Assembly: GCF_000005505.3 (NCBI RefSeq)
Contig: NC_016133.3
Location: 10,106,001 to 10,170,000 of the forward strand
DNA: 64,000 nucleotides
Source of the DNA: Brachypodium distachyon
Taxonomy: Eukaryota > Streptophyta > Magnoliopsida > Poales > Poaceae
Reading direction: 5' to 3'
This document shows, piece after piece, positions 35,455-48,200 of the stretch; position 1 is the first letter of the stretch, and each line of letters starts with the position of its first letter. The position numbers were made by a program, and so were the translations under genes. Under the pieces are notes generated by a model that was not told the DNA's origin, did not search any database, and was given only the letters and a program-made list of their open reading frames with translations.

Positions 35455-35735
35455 TCCTACGAATTAATCTTGTCTAGTCCGAATAGTGGTACGTTTGGGT
35501 TTTGGAGTGTTGCCGTCTGTGAGTTCGGATTTGGTTTATGGATTACTAATCCTTAGTAGTTCTAGTACTAGCTAGTTGGACGTGTATATATGCACATTCA
35601 ATAGTACAAGGTTGTAATGTGAAGTTACAAGCTGTGAGTTTCAGAAATATAAAAAAGCAAGCCACGTGCATCTGACCAAATAAATTTTCGGTCGTGTGCG
35701 TCTTCAGGTGATTGATCTTTTGGCCAATCCTAACA
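35455..35735 (+). repeat. 5' LTR of the TRIM element
   Basis: About 85 percent similar by eye to the 3' LTR, including TTATGGATTACTAATC and GGTCGTGTGCrTCTTCAnGTG. Ends CCTAACA directly before the primer-binding site. Confidence 0.85.
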
Positions 35736-36453
35736 TTTGGTATCAGACCGAGGTTAAAGATTTGAAGACGCGCTTGCCCCGAGGAGTTGATGTGCTAGCG
35801 CCTCGGGGCGGGCAATCAACGGCAGAGCGGTGTCCACGGATAATTGCGTGTGGACTGTGGCTGTGCGCGGAGCGGTGTTTAGCGGATTGGATCAGGCAAT
35901 TGGTGGCTGTGCAGTGGAGTGAGGTTCAACATATCAGATAGGATTATCGTCGCAGTGGACTGATCTCCTACTAACGGGAGATCATCCTGATCGTCCGAAA
36001 GTACTCGACATCGGGTCAAGCTGCGTATGTACGTTCAGGTCAACGTCTGTGAGTCGTGGTTGTGTCCAAGTGCTCGTCTGTGTGAGACTGTTCAAGAGGA
36101 AGTGCGTCACGGTCGAAGGGCTGTCCGGTGAGGTGTATCACTAAGGGCGAAGACGTGCGTGCACACAAGGTGGCGGGTGTCATCTGTGTGTCTCGGCGAG
36201 AAGACGGAAACTCAAGCGTATAGTGGGGCGGTAACCAGTGAAGGTGAGTCTCTTCAATGAGGACATGTCTCTACGTGGAGCTATGAGTTTAGCTAGCACG
36301 TATTGCGCTAGGTGTGGACGGTGTAGTCAATGCGGAAGCTAGCGTGACTGGGATTCTGGATCATACGTTGAGTATAGTCGACGAGTCGTGAAGCTGCGGA
36401 GAGTCAAGATCCGGGGAACACAAGGAGACGGCGAGTCAAGATTAGGGGGAGAT

Positions 36454-36744
36454 TGTTAGGAATTAATTTTGTCTAGTCTGAATAGTACTAGGTTTGGGTT
36501 TTGGCAAGTGTTGCCGTGTGTGAGTTCAGGTAGGATTAGTTTATGGATTACTAATCGTTGTAGGTCTAGTCCTGGCTAGTTGGACGTGTATATGTGCACA
36601 TCCAATGATACAAGGTTGTAACGTGAAGTTGTAAGCCGTGAGTTTTAGAAATAAACAAAAGCAAGGCACGACAGGTGCCTCTGGCCAAATAAATTTCCGG
36701 TCGTGTGCATCTTCATGTGATTGATCCTTTGGGCAATCCTAACA
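36454..36744 (+). repeat. 3' LTR of the TRIM element
   Basis: Starts TGTTAGG after the polypurine tract and ends CCTAACA; followed by the GTGAC target copy. Confidence 0.85.
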
Positions 36745-36929
36745 GTGACCATGAATCGGGTTGGGGAGACGACGGCAGGCGTGCGTCTGGGAGAGGCGGT
36801 GCGACTGAGGCAAACGGCAGCAGGTTGGTCCGCGGGGGTGGGGTGGGGCGGGGCGGCCGGCGACGCGGTCCGGCCGCTGGAATCGGCGCCGCGTAGGCGG
36901 GTCGGGGGCGGAAATTTCCGAGCAGGCGG

Positions 36930-37145
36930 AAGTTGGGTTCCCGCGCGGATATGGGTAGCTACCCATATTCTAGCTGGGAATACGCATATTTGGGTATTGA
37001 GGTGCAAAATATGGGTGGATACCCAATTATTTTGGGTATCTGACTTTTTTGGGTATGCTGTTGGAGCAGTTTTTTGGGACAAATACCCATATTGACGGTT
37101 TTTTGGGTATTCTTCCCAAATATGGGTATGCTGTTGGAGATGCTC
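36930..37145. repeat. Palindromic TATGGGTA-rich repeat, probable DNA-transposon end
   Basis: The motif ATATGGGTA or its complement TACCCATAT occurs repeatedly. TGGGTATGCTGTTGGAG occurs twice (about 37053 and 37125), and the block ends GTTGGAGATGCTC, a terminus often seen at ends of grass hAT/MITE-type elements. The matching GAGCATCTCCAAC end was not found on the left. Confidence 0.45.
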
Positions 37146-37385
37146 ACAACCCTCTCCAACATGATCGAACAAGTTTTCCATAAACATAGCACACAACCCT
37201 GTCCGACATGATCGAACCAAGCATGTGGAGATAGATAGATTCTTTATAAAGTCGAACCTCGTCTCAGGTATTGTGACTTCAGAATATGTGCTCCGGAAAA
37301 ACTACGGATTCCTTAACTAAAGAGCTGAGAATTAAAGAGTTGGGATGATCAATATATATCATCCATCTCAATATATATCAATATA

Positions 37386-37555
37386 CTCCCTCCGTTCCAT
37401 AATATAATGCGCCGACGCATTTTGAGATCCAACTTTGAAAGAAGTTTCCGACGGTATAATTTTTATAATACATAATTCACATTTTGTTGGTCTAATTGGT
37501 GGTCAAAACAAAATCTTGAAATGCGTGCGTGTCTTGTATCATGAAACAGAGGGAG
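37386..37555. mobile_element. Stowaway MITE
   Basis: 170 bp, CTCCCTCCGTTCCATAATAT at the left; the right end is CATGAAACAGAGGGAG. TA on both sides (37384-37385 and 37556-37557). Confidence 0.85.
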
Positions 37556-37557
37556 TA

Positions 37558-38728
37558 TATCCGGTCAGCCTCTGGTGGCCCATTTGGCCCGTTATCTGTA
37601 ACCAGCCTGATGTAGCTTCCTTCTAGGTCGATACCTCTGCAAAACAAGAGAGGGCTCCTCCCAGTCCCAGCCACCACAGCAAACCTCCGGCTCCAAGGTC
37701 TGTCCCTCCTCTGTGACCACAAGTGTTACTCTTCTCTTCCCACACTTTTCGTCATAATTTACCAATTGCCATGCAAAAATAGCGGTAAAATATGGATAAG
37801 CCAACTGATAAAATAAATAGAAGCTGATTAGGTATTTAATAAAACTAATTTAAAGTTGAAGATATCGGAAGATTTTTATATCAATCGGTTCAAACTTTAA
37901 GAAAAGTTTAACCCAAGACAAAGCTAAAACGTCTTTTATCTAGGAACAGAGAAGTACACAACCGGTACTACCCATTCACCGACCTTCGCTTTCAGCTTCG
38001 AGCGATACGTGAGCCCTAGCTCAAAGCATTTTCAATTGAAGGTTTCCAAAGCTTGGTTTAGTAGGTAGTTCCGATTCCATAACAAAATCCACATAATTCT
38101 AAGTTTTTTCCTAAAAATATCCCTGTGAAATTTTTATTTTTCCTTTAAATCTTGTATTTGTAAGATGGACGACTTTTTCATACCACCGGATGTTACTCCC
38201 GCGCGTGGTACATAGGTCGTATGTAGCATGTAAAACATATTCTATTTTTTAGGTAGAACATGCGGTTTTTTAACATACTTTTTGTATGTACAAATATGAA
38301 AGCATTTCTAAAATATAGTTAAAACTAAGCACCAACTTTCAAAATTTTCATGTAGTTCGTTTTGAAGTATCTTAGAAATAGCATATGAATTTATTAAAAA
38401 TAATAAAGAAGAATATTCAACATTGTAGTAACTATAACCAGGACTCCGGGACTATTTTTATAATAGTTACATTTTTTTTCCTGTTTTTCCTCTATGTAGT
38501 CAAACATTTCGGGTGTCAATTCCTGTCGATATCAATCCTATGTCTAGACGATAATCATATGCTCTTGTATTGGTACCTACCTCTTATCAAGGTTTTGGTT
38601 ACAAGTGGTATTTTTTAGCGCCGAGTTAAAAACATTTTTGAGTTTCAAGTTAAGCCATGGATGTGCTAATAAAGCTAAACACCCTTGAAAAAGTTAGTGC
38701 TACTGTTTCTCCCTTTGAAACTCAACTA
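37558..38728. other. Intergenic stretch downstream of DAPB; no gene
   Basis: A short minus-strand frame near 37592-37770 (NYDEKCGKRRVTLVVTEEG) looks exon-like but I cannot name it. The remainder is AT-rich without features. Confidence 0.3.
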
Positions 38729-38801
38729 CTCCTCGGGCCGGAATTACTTGTCACAGATTTAGTACAACTTTGTCAAGTAATTCTGGCCGGAGGGGAGGGA
38801 G
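38729..38801. mobile_element. Very short Stowaway-type MITE
   Basis: 73 bp between TA dinucleotides (38727-38728 and 38802-38803). The ends CTCCTCGGGCCGGAATTACTT and the complement of AAGTAATTCTGGCCGG plus AGGGGAGGGAG pair over about 20 bases. Confidence 0.7.
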
Positions 38802-39241
38802 TATATGATTTACGTGATCCTACCATAGCTAACTATGATAATCCCCAGCAATCTCCAACATAATACAAGAAGACAACCATTTCAAACTTCCAAAGTAGCT
38901 CATTTCTTTGCTGCTCAGTTAAAAAATGTTATTCTGTATCATCATTGCACATTTGCCTTCATTCAATCATGCAGCTAGCTTTGCCCACCAAAAGAAGGCC
39001 ATGTTAAGATTTTATTTTATTCAAATAACTCACAGTTTGCTCAGAAATTAGAGTTACCAATTACTAGTATTTTTTTGAGGGAACCAATTACTAGTACTTC
39101 GAAGAGCCTACGATTGAATTAGGACGCAAAGTTGCTACGAGTACATTTGAGCAGTGCCCTAATTGTGCTGCAAAACCAGAGTTCATACACCATGGAAGTC
39201 ATTGAGCTACATAAGCCCTCTTCTAACCCTACGATACCTGT

Positions 39242-42200
39242 TCATCTCATATTGCCCTCTCGCAGGACATCGATCATATCATATAGTTTCTTGCTCGCCC
39301 CAGATTGTACCTGCAGTACCATGGCAGTTAATGTCTATCAGCCACAAGCTCACGAGTCCACGACCAAATCTCTAAACAGAATAAAAAAACCACATAATCA
39401 CGTATTATATCCTGACCTTTTTATGGAGAAACATGGCGGCATCAACAGTTCCCTCTGCATATATTGAACGGCCACATACGTTGTGCTGAAACTCAAACGC
39501 CACTCTGCAATCATAAAGGTAATTAACTGAGTAGACACTAGTCAAGGTCGTCAAACTCAAAACAATATCTACCAGGTTCTGGAAGGATGAGAACTTACGT
39601 ATCATCAGGTGATGTGAGATGGTAATTGTGAAAAGCATGCCCTGAGAGATGTTCTTCTGGGACACCTACAATGGCAAGCTGCTCTTGGGGGTCCCTAACC
39701 AAGTTTACCTGCATGAATGACCGCAAACCAGTGTGAGAAAACCATGTAAACATCACTTTTCTTCACATAAGCCGAGGGTGTTGTGCTGCAATAAAAAGAA
39801 AGGTCCCGGTTACGCATATGATCCACCGCATTCAGGAGCACGGTAGAAAAACTAGAGTGCAGAAGCATGTCAAATAAGGCCCAGTACAGGAGAAATGGAT
39901 CATAGGAACCTCAAGCTATTAGGTTAGCAATGAATTGAAACGAAATCAAAATGAAATACTTCCAAGTTTGCCAATTGGAACTTTATGTTACTTGAAGTCT
40001 ATGAAAAATACCAAATCCTAAGTTAAACGTTGCTAAATATGATCAATGAATGATATTCACATTACAGAGTAAAGTTAGAACTGGGACTTTTGGTACTGGT
40101 AAGTGGTAAGTTAAATCAAATGTCCAAACAGCTGACTCTTGAAATGGGACTTGAAGATGCGTACATACATTTTAACTATGAAATAAGTCCATTTTACCCC
40201 CCGAACTTATCGCGAAGTCTAAAAAACACCCTGAACTCTAAAACCGGGCATTTTAGCCGCCTGAACTTCCAAAACCGGTCACCCAAGCCCCCTCTGCCAT
40301 GTAACTGGCTGTTTTGCTGTGTTGAAGGTGCTTTTGACCCGTCGACTGACACGCTGGCACAAGTCGTCCATGTATCACCCGCCCCGAGCTTGACTCCTCT
40401 CTTGCTCTTAGCACGCGGGCTGCGCCGGCACCGGCGGCCAGCGAAGATGCCGTCGTCCAAGCTGACCATGCGCTCCCTTCCTCTGGCGGTTGCTTCCCGG
40501 ACTTCCCCTCCCTTTTCGCAGACCTGACCTCGCTCCTCCTCCACTACACGCCTGCCTCCTCCTCCCAAGCCGTCGTCTTCTCCTCCTCGCTCTCCATCCC
40601 TGCAGCTCCGCGCAGGCGGAGGAGCAGGTGCCAACCCTGCTCGCGTCCGCGGCCATCAGGGCCTGTGCGGGCGCCACGGCGAGGGCCTTCACCTACATGG
40701 GCTGCTCCTGATCGATGTCGTCAAGACCCGCCTCAGGGCCGGTGCGCTGCTGCCTACAGCGGTTCGTGCAGATCTTACTCGAGAGGGGGAGCAGAGGGGG
40801 CTGCACGAAAGGCAGTAGCCGTGGCGCTGCCAAAGGAGGAGCAGAGTGGCACGCGAGAGGGAGGCGTAGAGGGGGGCGCGCGTGAGAGAAGGGGAGGGTG
40901 GCTCAAGAGAGAGAAGAGAAAGGAGAGGACGAAAATGCTGGGTCAAATGGGTCAAAACCACCTTCAACAAAGCAAAACAGCCTCAAACAGGCAGAGTGGG
41001 GTCGGGTGCATGGTTTTGAAAGTTCAGGGGGGTTAAATACCCGATTTCAGAGTTCACGGTGTTTTTTGGACTTTGCGGTAAGTTCAGGAGGGTAAAATGG
41101 ACTTATTTCACTATTTATCACAAACGACGCTCCTCCAGAACTAATTATACATATGTGTAGTCATAAGAATATAAGGTTTCTTGAAAAAGAACCAACATGA
41201 TGGTTACTACGCCAAGTTCAATTTTATGTTCTGACCGTACCTCGTTCATGTCGAATGAAACACCCAATTTCTGGAAGCAAGAGATTACAGCTTTCGCAGT
41301 GCCAGAAATGTCTAATTTTGTCGCTTGATGAGACTCCATGACCTGTGGAAGTGTGACATTTGATACTTAAGAAAGAGTAATTATTGACAGCAATTATATG
41401 AAAAGCAAAAACAATATGATTTGGCATTCAGAATCCCACATGCCCATGTCATTCCTTTTACTATCGTTAGAGTTTTAACACGAGGGTGTGAGGAAATATG
41501 CAACTTGATCTATTGCCAAGACTCTTGGCCCAAATATATACAAGTAAAAGGAGACAAACTAGGAATCCTAAATACAAAAGGAAATACAACTAGTCCTAGT
41601 ACAAGACGACTATATCTCTCTAACAAAGGTTACCCAGCAATATCATAGAACCCACAGGTTATTAAAATATGAATATATGAAATAATATATGTAAAAATTT
41701 GTGACGAATGGTTCTGATATTTTGTGTATGTACGGTTGCAGCTCACTGGTTTATAATTCAGGCTGGACATATGTGCTAGCAAGAACAGAAGCCTAAGTGT
41801 AGATACTGCATAGACGCATCCAGTCAGAAGAAGGTAGGCTCGAGTGTTTTTGGGCCATGTAAAACTTAGGGCTTTTGACCGTTTTCTTTCCTTTTATTCC
41901 CTTCAACAGAATCACAGTTACATACCATATCGATCCGCATTATGTGAGTGCCATCCCACGAGCGCCGATTGCTACAACATGTAACGGCAAAGGACTCAGG
42001 CTACTACCTTATCCTGACGCAGCAGGAATCCGACATGATCCATTGCCTCAACACTAACTACAGTGCGCCCCACACAAGTGATGAGATCGTGCCCGTTATT
42101 CAACAGAAAGCTACCACGGCAGAATATCTGATGAGGGAATGCCATAGGCCCAAGAGAGAGCTGGCCATGTAGGGAATCTCCAAGGGGACTTGCCAAATCA

Positions 42201-45200
42201 ATGACATCCGTCCGTTTTTGTCCGCAGACAAAAATAACCAACCCAATGTGGCTTGCCAAATCAATGCTATATGTCCACTTGTCCGCGAACATGCTATACT
42301 CAAGCCAAATTTGGCATTGGTTTGGCAACTCCGGACATTGTCCGCGGACATGCCATGTAGGCATATTGATATTGGCACAAAAATAAAGAAAAAACCTTTT
42401 GGCATGTGTATGGACATATATCAAGTGGACGGTGGCATGCCATTTGACATGTATCTGTTGGGTGAAGTGGTATTTGTCCACATGCCATGTTGTCCGGACA
42501 CATGACAAATGGACGGACGGCATGTCCATTTGGCTAGTGACCCTTGGAGATGCTAGGTAGCCTCACAGCCATAGGAAGGAAAGGTCGGGCCACTCAGGTG
42601 CAAGCCGGATCCAGCAAGGACAGAGGTACAAGACGGCGCAATATACTTGGCATTCAAGTAAAGATGCGTAGTCGTTTCCTGCTAGGACTCGTACCTGAGC
42701 AAGCCGAGCAGGACCACATCGCCCTTGAACAGGCTGCTTTCCAGAGGCTCCAGAAAAAGGTCGAGGCCGTCTCGGCTGACCGCCAGAAGAGACGCAGGAC
42801 GCGGATGACGAACTTAGGCCGAAGAACCCTCTTTGGCAACGACACAAGAGCTGGTGCGAATGTAGCAGCCGACCTGCGGGACGGAGAAGACAGCTGTTTC
42901 GGCCCAACGCGACTCCCGAGGCTCACAACGCGAACCCGGCCGACATTGAATCGCCAGCGGACCACTTCCGCACACCGTTCGATAACATGGTAGCGGCAGC
43001 GACTCCGGTCGACAAAGTCATGATCCAAGGTATGACCCGGCCGAAGACCTTCATCGCGCTATTGCACTACTCAAAACTGCGGTCATTAAGTAAACAAAGT
43101 GCTCTCAGACGGCCGATAGGATGCATTCTCCGACCCGTCGACCGCCACCTCCCTGCCACGCGGCAATATTGATCACCCCAAACGGGCGATTCACTCAAAC
43201 GTCCATGGATAGCAAAGCAATCACGGTGGGGAGCAAGACCGGCCGGCCCAACGCGACGAGTTGACCGATTTACATCACCACCTTGAAATGGCACACCAGC
43301 CGACAACCTGCACACCTCCTCAACGACCCCAATGACGAAGGCTGGTCATCATGGAGTCAAGTGGGGACGAGGTGTTTCGCCCCAAAAATCATGGCAGCAA
43401 AATTCCCGACGAAGTTCAAACCCCCACACAAGATTAAGGCCTAGGACGACAAGGTCAACCCGACACACTGGCTCGAGGTGTCACTAAAATAGACATTAAA
43501 CTAGAAACGAGAGACACAAATTTTAACGTGGAAACCCTTGTGGGAAAAACCACAGATGCACGAAGGCGCAACTTCACTTATGTTGGAGTATTACAAGCAC
43601 GAGACGACGGGCCATCTTTAGGTATGACTACATGGGGTATATATAACGGGCAATAAACATGAGTCCTATTAGGACAAGGCAAACGAGTTCAACTCGTATA
43701 ACAACACAAAGCCCAAACCTATCCTGCTACGTCTAGAAGAGTTGGTAACGAATTCAGATCACTTTTCAACAAGCTCCACCTTGAGCCGAATCCCCTCCAG
43801 TAGTTGAAGAAAGTAAACACCTCCAAACAAATGAGCATAAACACCTTGTGCGTCAACATCCATGGGATTAGTGAGTAATGCCAACTAAGCCTGAGCAAAG
43901 CTCAAACTTATTGGCAGGAATTGGCTTTGTCATCATATCAGCTTGATTATCATGTGTACTAATCTCACTTTGCAACTTGACTAACTCCCAAGTGCGATTT
44001 TTCTCAAGAGATTCCATCTCATCATGCATAGCACTCATGCATTTATTTGAATCAACAGAAGTCACAGCCCCCGAATAAGTTTAAGGTTCAGCATTGCCTT
44101 CAATTTCTTCTGCCACGCTCGAAGCATATGCAACAACGTTGCATTCTTCAATCAACCTCCTGGGTCGAACAATCTTGGACCAAACTATCTAACGGACGTG
44201 CCCACCGAACCTTACCATACGGCGCCTGTACCAACAGCGCGCGGGAACAGGCAGGATAGGCAGCGCGAGTGGGCGCGGAACGACCAAGGCGAACAAGCAC
44301 GCTGCGAGAGAAAGCGCGGCCCTGCTGGGGCAATTCCTCGTTGCAGTTCTTTAGGTGCAGTAGCTGATTGAGCATTTTGTAGTTGTTCATTTTGTATATT
44401 CAAAATATTTTATAGTTCAAACCGTGTGTCCGATTCAAAATCCGTCTTCACCGTTAGATTCGTATCAATGAATACTTTAAAACTAGATCTTACTCGAATA
44501 TTTTCAACAAAAAAAGTTCGAACTGTTTTGTTATCCGGTCATAATTCATAAGTTACCATCCTACCTCGAAATGAATAGCCAAACCAAAAAGGGACACGGG
44601 ACGCGCGAGGCGTGCAGACGAGCGGGCGACCCAAACCAAAAGGGGACACACGACGCATGTCGCGTGCGGCGAGCGGGCGAGTCAAACCGAAAGCGTGAGC
44701 TGGCAACGCGAAGAGGTCAGCCCGACCGATGGGCTTATGACCATGTAGTTTACCATGTAAAAACATTTGTTTACCAGATTATGACCACATGTATACCATA
44801 TTAAACCATTTGTTTGCCACGTTATGGCCACATGATTACCTTAAGTATTAAACCATTTGTTTACCACGTTATGGCCACATGATTAACTTAAGTATCACAT
44901 TTTGGTTACCAAATTATAGTCACTTGTTTACCACGTTAATATCACTTGTTTACCAAATTAAGATCACTTCTTTACCACGTTATTGTCACTTGTTTACCTG
45001 TTTAATTGTGTGTGCGTACTAGGTTAACTATGTGTGCTTACCAGATTGATGGTCCTAGTTTACCAGGTTAATTGTGTGTGCTTACCAGGTTAACGGTCCC
45101 AGTTTACCATGTTATCTATATGTGCTTACCAGGTTAACGGTCCCAGTAGTAGTTTAACTATGTGTGCTTACCATGTTAACGGTCCCGGTTTACCAGGTTA

Positions 45201-48200
45201 ACCGTGTGCGTTTATCAGGTTAATGATGCGTATTTACCAGGTTGACGGTGCCTTACCAAGTTAAATGTGGCTATTTGGCAACTAGGTTCAACAAATGCAC
45301 TTTAAAAAACCGACAAGGATAGATCCGAGCTATAATGGTTGGTAACGATCAATACACTTGATGGAACACTCGATACAGACAAATACTCATCTCGATGCCT
45401 AAAATGTGTGCTCAAGCGCCGGTATGAATGTAGCAGAATATTTGCCTATTAAACGATGTCGAGACACCCCTCGTCCTCTTTGTCGCTGATGATCTAATCC
45501 TCTTCTGCATCGCCATTGAGACCGACATCTATCCCATCCAGGTCAGGGCCAGCTCCCTTCTGTTGAAGCATCGTGATATGTTCGGCCGTCCTTGTGGACT
45601 GGAGGTCGCGCCCCCTCCGCGCCCCTACTCTCTGCCGCCGCCCCGCCACACCCATGCACTCAACCTCCACGGTCCGGACGCCGCCCCGCGAAATGGAGAC
45701 CTTGCCCCTGCTCTCTGCCGGCTGTTGCACCTTGCTCTGACGGCGGTGGCACCGCCGTCCTGCCGCGCCCCTGCTCTCCGCCACCTCAGTCTGTACGCCG
45801 ACCCTCTGCTCATCAGCTGCCGTCTACTGGAGGCCGCGCCGCTGAGCCCCTGCTCTGCGCCTCCACGGTCTGGACGCCGCCCCCTGCTTTCCGCCCCGCC
45901 GGTCTCTGCTCCGCCGTCCCAGGCATGGAGCGAGTCGCCGAAGCGGGCGCCACTGACGGCGCGGGAGCAGCTGTGCGCAGGTGATTGGCAAGTACGCCGC
46001 TGGATCCGAGGGGGAGGGGGGGTGTGGTGTGGTCGCCGGAGAGGCCTACAGGCTCGTTAGGAAAAGAGTAGGCGACGAGGCTACTGGACATCGCGGGCAG
46101 CGCTACGTCAGGAGAGGAAGGGAATCGGGAGAGGAAAAGCGAGCGAGAGAGAGAAGAACGGGTGAGATTGGATCGATCGGGGATCAGTTAACGGTTCAGA
46201 TGGGCGCCGCACGGGAAGACTAATCTTGGCACGTCTTCCCGTTAGATTGTTTTAGTCCTATCAGCTGCAATGGACCGTTGTGGTGGCTGCACAACATTGG
46301 GAGCTTCCTGAACATTTACCTCTTCAATTTCTTTTGTACACCCTGAATCACTAACATGCTCCACCTCCACACTTGCATCATGTGGCTTCAGAACAGGAAC
46401 ATCAGTAGATGGCTTATCAGGTAACATAGCAGATTCATCAAAAGTAACACTTCTGCTAACCACTACCTTTCTAGTTTCAGGATTCCATAATTTATACCCT
46501 TTCACGCCGGGCTTAAAACCAAGGAAATGCATAAGAAGGGCAACCAAATACTTTCAAATCTGAATAATCCGCTGGAGATCCAGATCATAACTCAATGGGA
46601 CTTTTCTTTCCAATAGCAAGGTTAGGTGACCGGTTGATTAAGTGACAAGCAGTGGAATCGGCTTCTGCCCAAAAACTTCTAGGTAATCCAGAACTTGATA
46701 ACATGCAACGTACCTTCTCCATGATGGTTCTATTCATGCGTTCGGCCACGCCGTTTTGTTGAGGGGTACCTGGGACAATGTAGTGTCTGAAAATTCCCTC
46801 TGACTTGCACGAGGCATCAAATTCTCCAGAACAAAATTCCAAACCATTATCGGTACGCAGTTTCTTGATATGCTTGCCAGTCTATCTTTCAATCATAATC
46901 TTCCACTCCTTAAATGCATTGAAAACATCCGATTTGTGCTTCAAGAAATATGCCCAAACTCTTCTCGAGTAGTCATCAATGATGGTCAACATATAACCTG
47001 CACCTCCAAGTGAAGGAACGCGGGACTCACCCCACAAATCTGAGTGAACGTACTCCAATATGTCTTTGGAAGAGTGAGGTCATGTACCAAACTTCACCCT
47101 AGTTTGCTTGCCGAAGACACAATGTTCACAAAATTTCAACTTGTCGATGCATTGACCATCAACTAAGCCTCTTTTGCATAGCTCCATCATTCCAGTTTCA
47201 CTCATATGGCCAAGACGCATATGCCAAATACTCGTAGCATCCGAATCGGATAATTTAAGTGAAACAATTGTAGCATTACCAGTAATTGTCGTACCTCGAA
47301 GGTAGTAGAGATTTGCAGCCTTCATATCACCTTTCATCACAACAAGAGAACCTTTTGTGACCTTGACGATCTCATCTCCACCTGAATACTTGTACCCTTT
47401 ATTGTCCAGAGTACTCAAAGAGATAAGATTTTTCTTCAAACTCGGAATGTGGCGAACATCCAATAAAGTTCTGATAGTGCCATCAAACATCTTGATTTGA
47501 ATGGTGCCAATGCCTGCAATCTCGCATGGAGAATCATCGCCCATCAACATAGAACCATTTGGCATAGCTTCGTATGTTGCAAACCACTCCAGGTGCGGAG
47601 TCATGCGAAAAGTACATGCCATATCAAGAACCCAAACATCTCTCATTTTGGAATCACCGGTAAAGACAACGAGAACATCACCATCAGAATCTTGTTTGCT
47701 AACAACGGTGGCTTGGGCACCATCCTCTTGCTTGAATTTTCCATCCTTTTCTCCTTGTTCTGCAACTTGTAACATTTGGAGATTTCATGCCCATCTTTCT
47801 TGCAATATTTGCAAAACTTGTACTTGCCTCTATTTCCATTATTTGAGCTCCTCTCATTTGTCCTACCACGTACAGATAATCCCTCGCCCTGGGACGAACT
47901 TGAACCATCCTGAGACACCATATGCTTCATCTTCTCCTTGGAGTGCAAAGCTTCATGAACCTCATTAAGGGTGAGAGTATCACGGCTGTATAATATGGTA
48001 TCTCTAAAATTGGTATAAGAACTTGGTAGTGAACATAGGAGCATTAAACCCATATCTTCTTCATCATACTTAACTTCCATTGCCGCTAGGTCAGATATAA
48101 TCTCCTTAAACTCAGTGATGTGATTTAAGGCATTACCTCCTCCTTGCAGTCGGTGGAGAAATAACTTTTGCTTCAGATGCATTTTACTCGTGAGATCTTT

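Larger units (their letters stand above)
35455..36744 (+). mobile_element. TRIM-type short LTR retrotransposon (non-autonomous)
   Basis: 1.29 kb. LTRs of 281 bp (35455-35735) and 291 bp (36454-36744) flank about 720 bp without coding capacity. The 3' LTR starts TGTTAGGAATTAATT and ends ATCCTAACA, giving TGTTAGGA/TCCTAACA ends. Right after the 5' LTR is TTTGGTATCAGACCGAGG, a primer-binding site for initiator tRNA-Met (canonical TGGTATCAGAGC). A purine tract (AGGGGGAGATTG-type) precedes the 3' LTR. The target duplication is GTGGC (35450-35454) against GTGAC (36745-36749), one mismatch. The first bases of the 5' LTR are mutated (TCCTACGAATT). Confidence 0.85.

Noticed and set aside
34759..35556. 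265-codon open frame on the plus strand and a 200-codon frame opposite
   Set aside because: Both are Arg/Gly/Ala- or Pro-rich, overlap each other in a GC-rich stretch and contain no known motif. They are explained by base composition.
35738..35755. tRNA gene
   Set aside because: TGGTATCAGA matches only the 3' end complement of initiator tRNA-Met, i.e. a retroelement primer-binding site. No tRNA gene was seen anywhere in the window.
44745..45265. CRISPR array
   Set aside because: Units are degenerate and too short, there are no constant repeats with unique spacers, and the genome is a plant.
45563..46060. 165-codon open frame, Pro/Ala/Ser-rich
   Set aside because: GC-rich interior of the TIR element; overlapping frames on both strands have the same character, and no domain is recognised.
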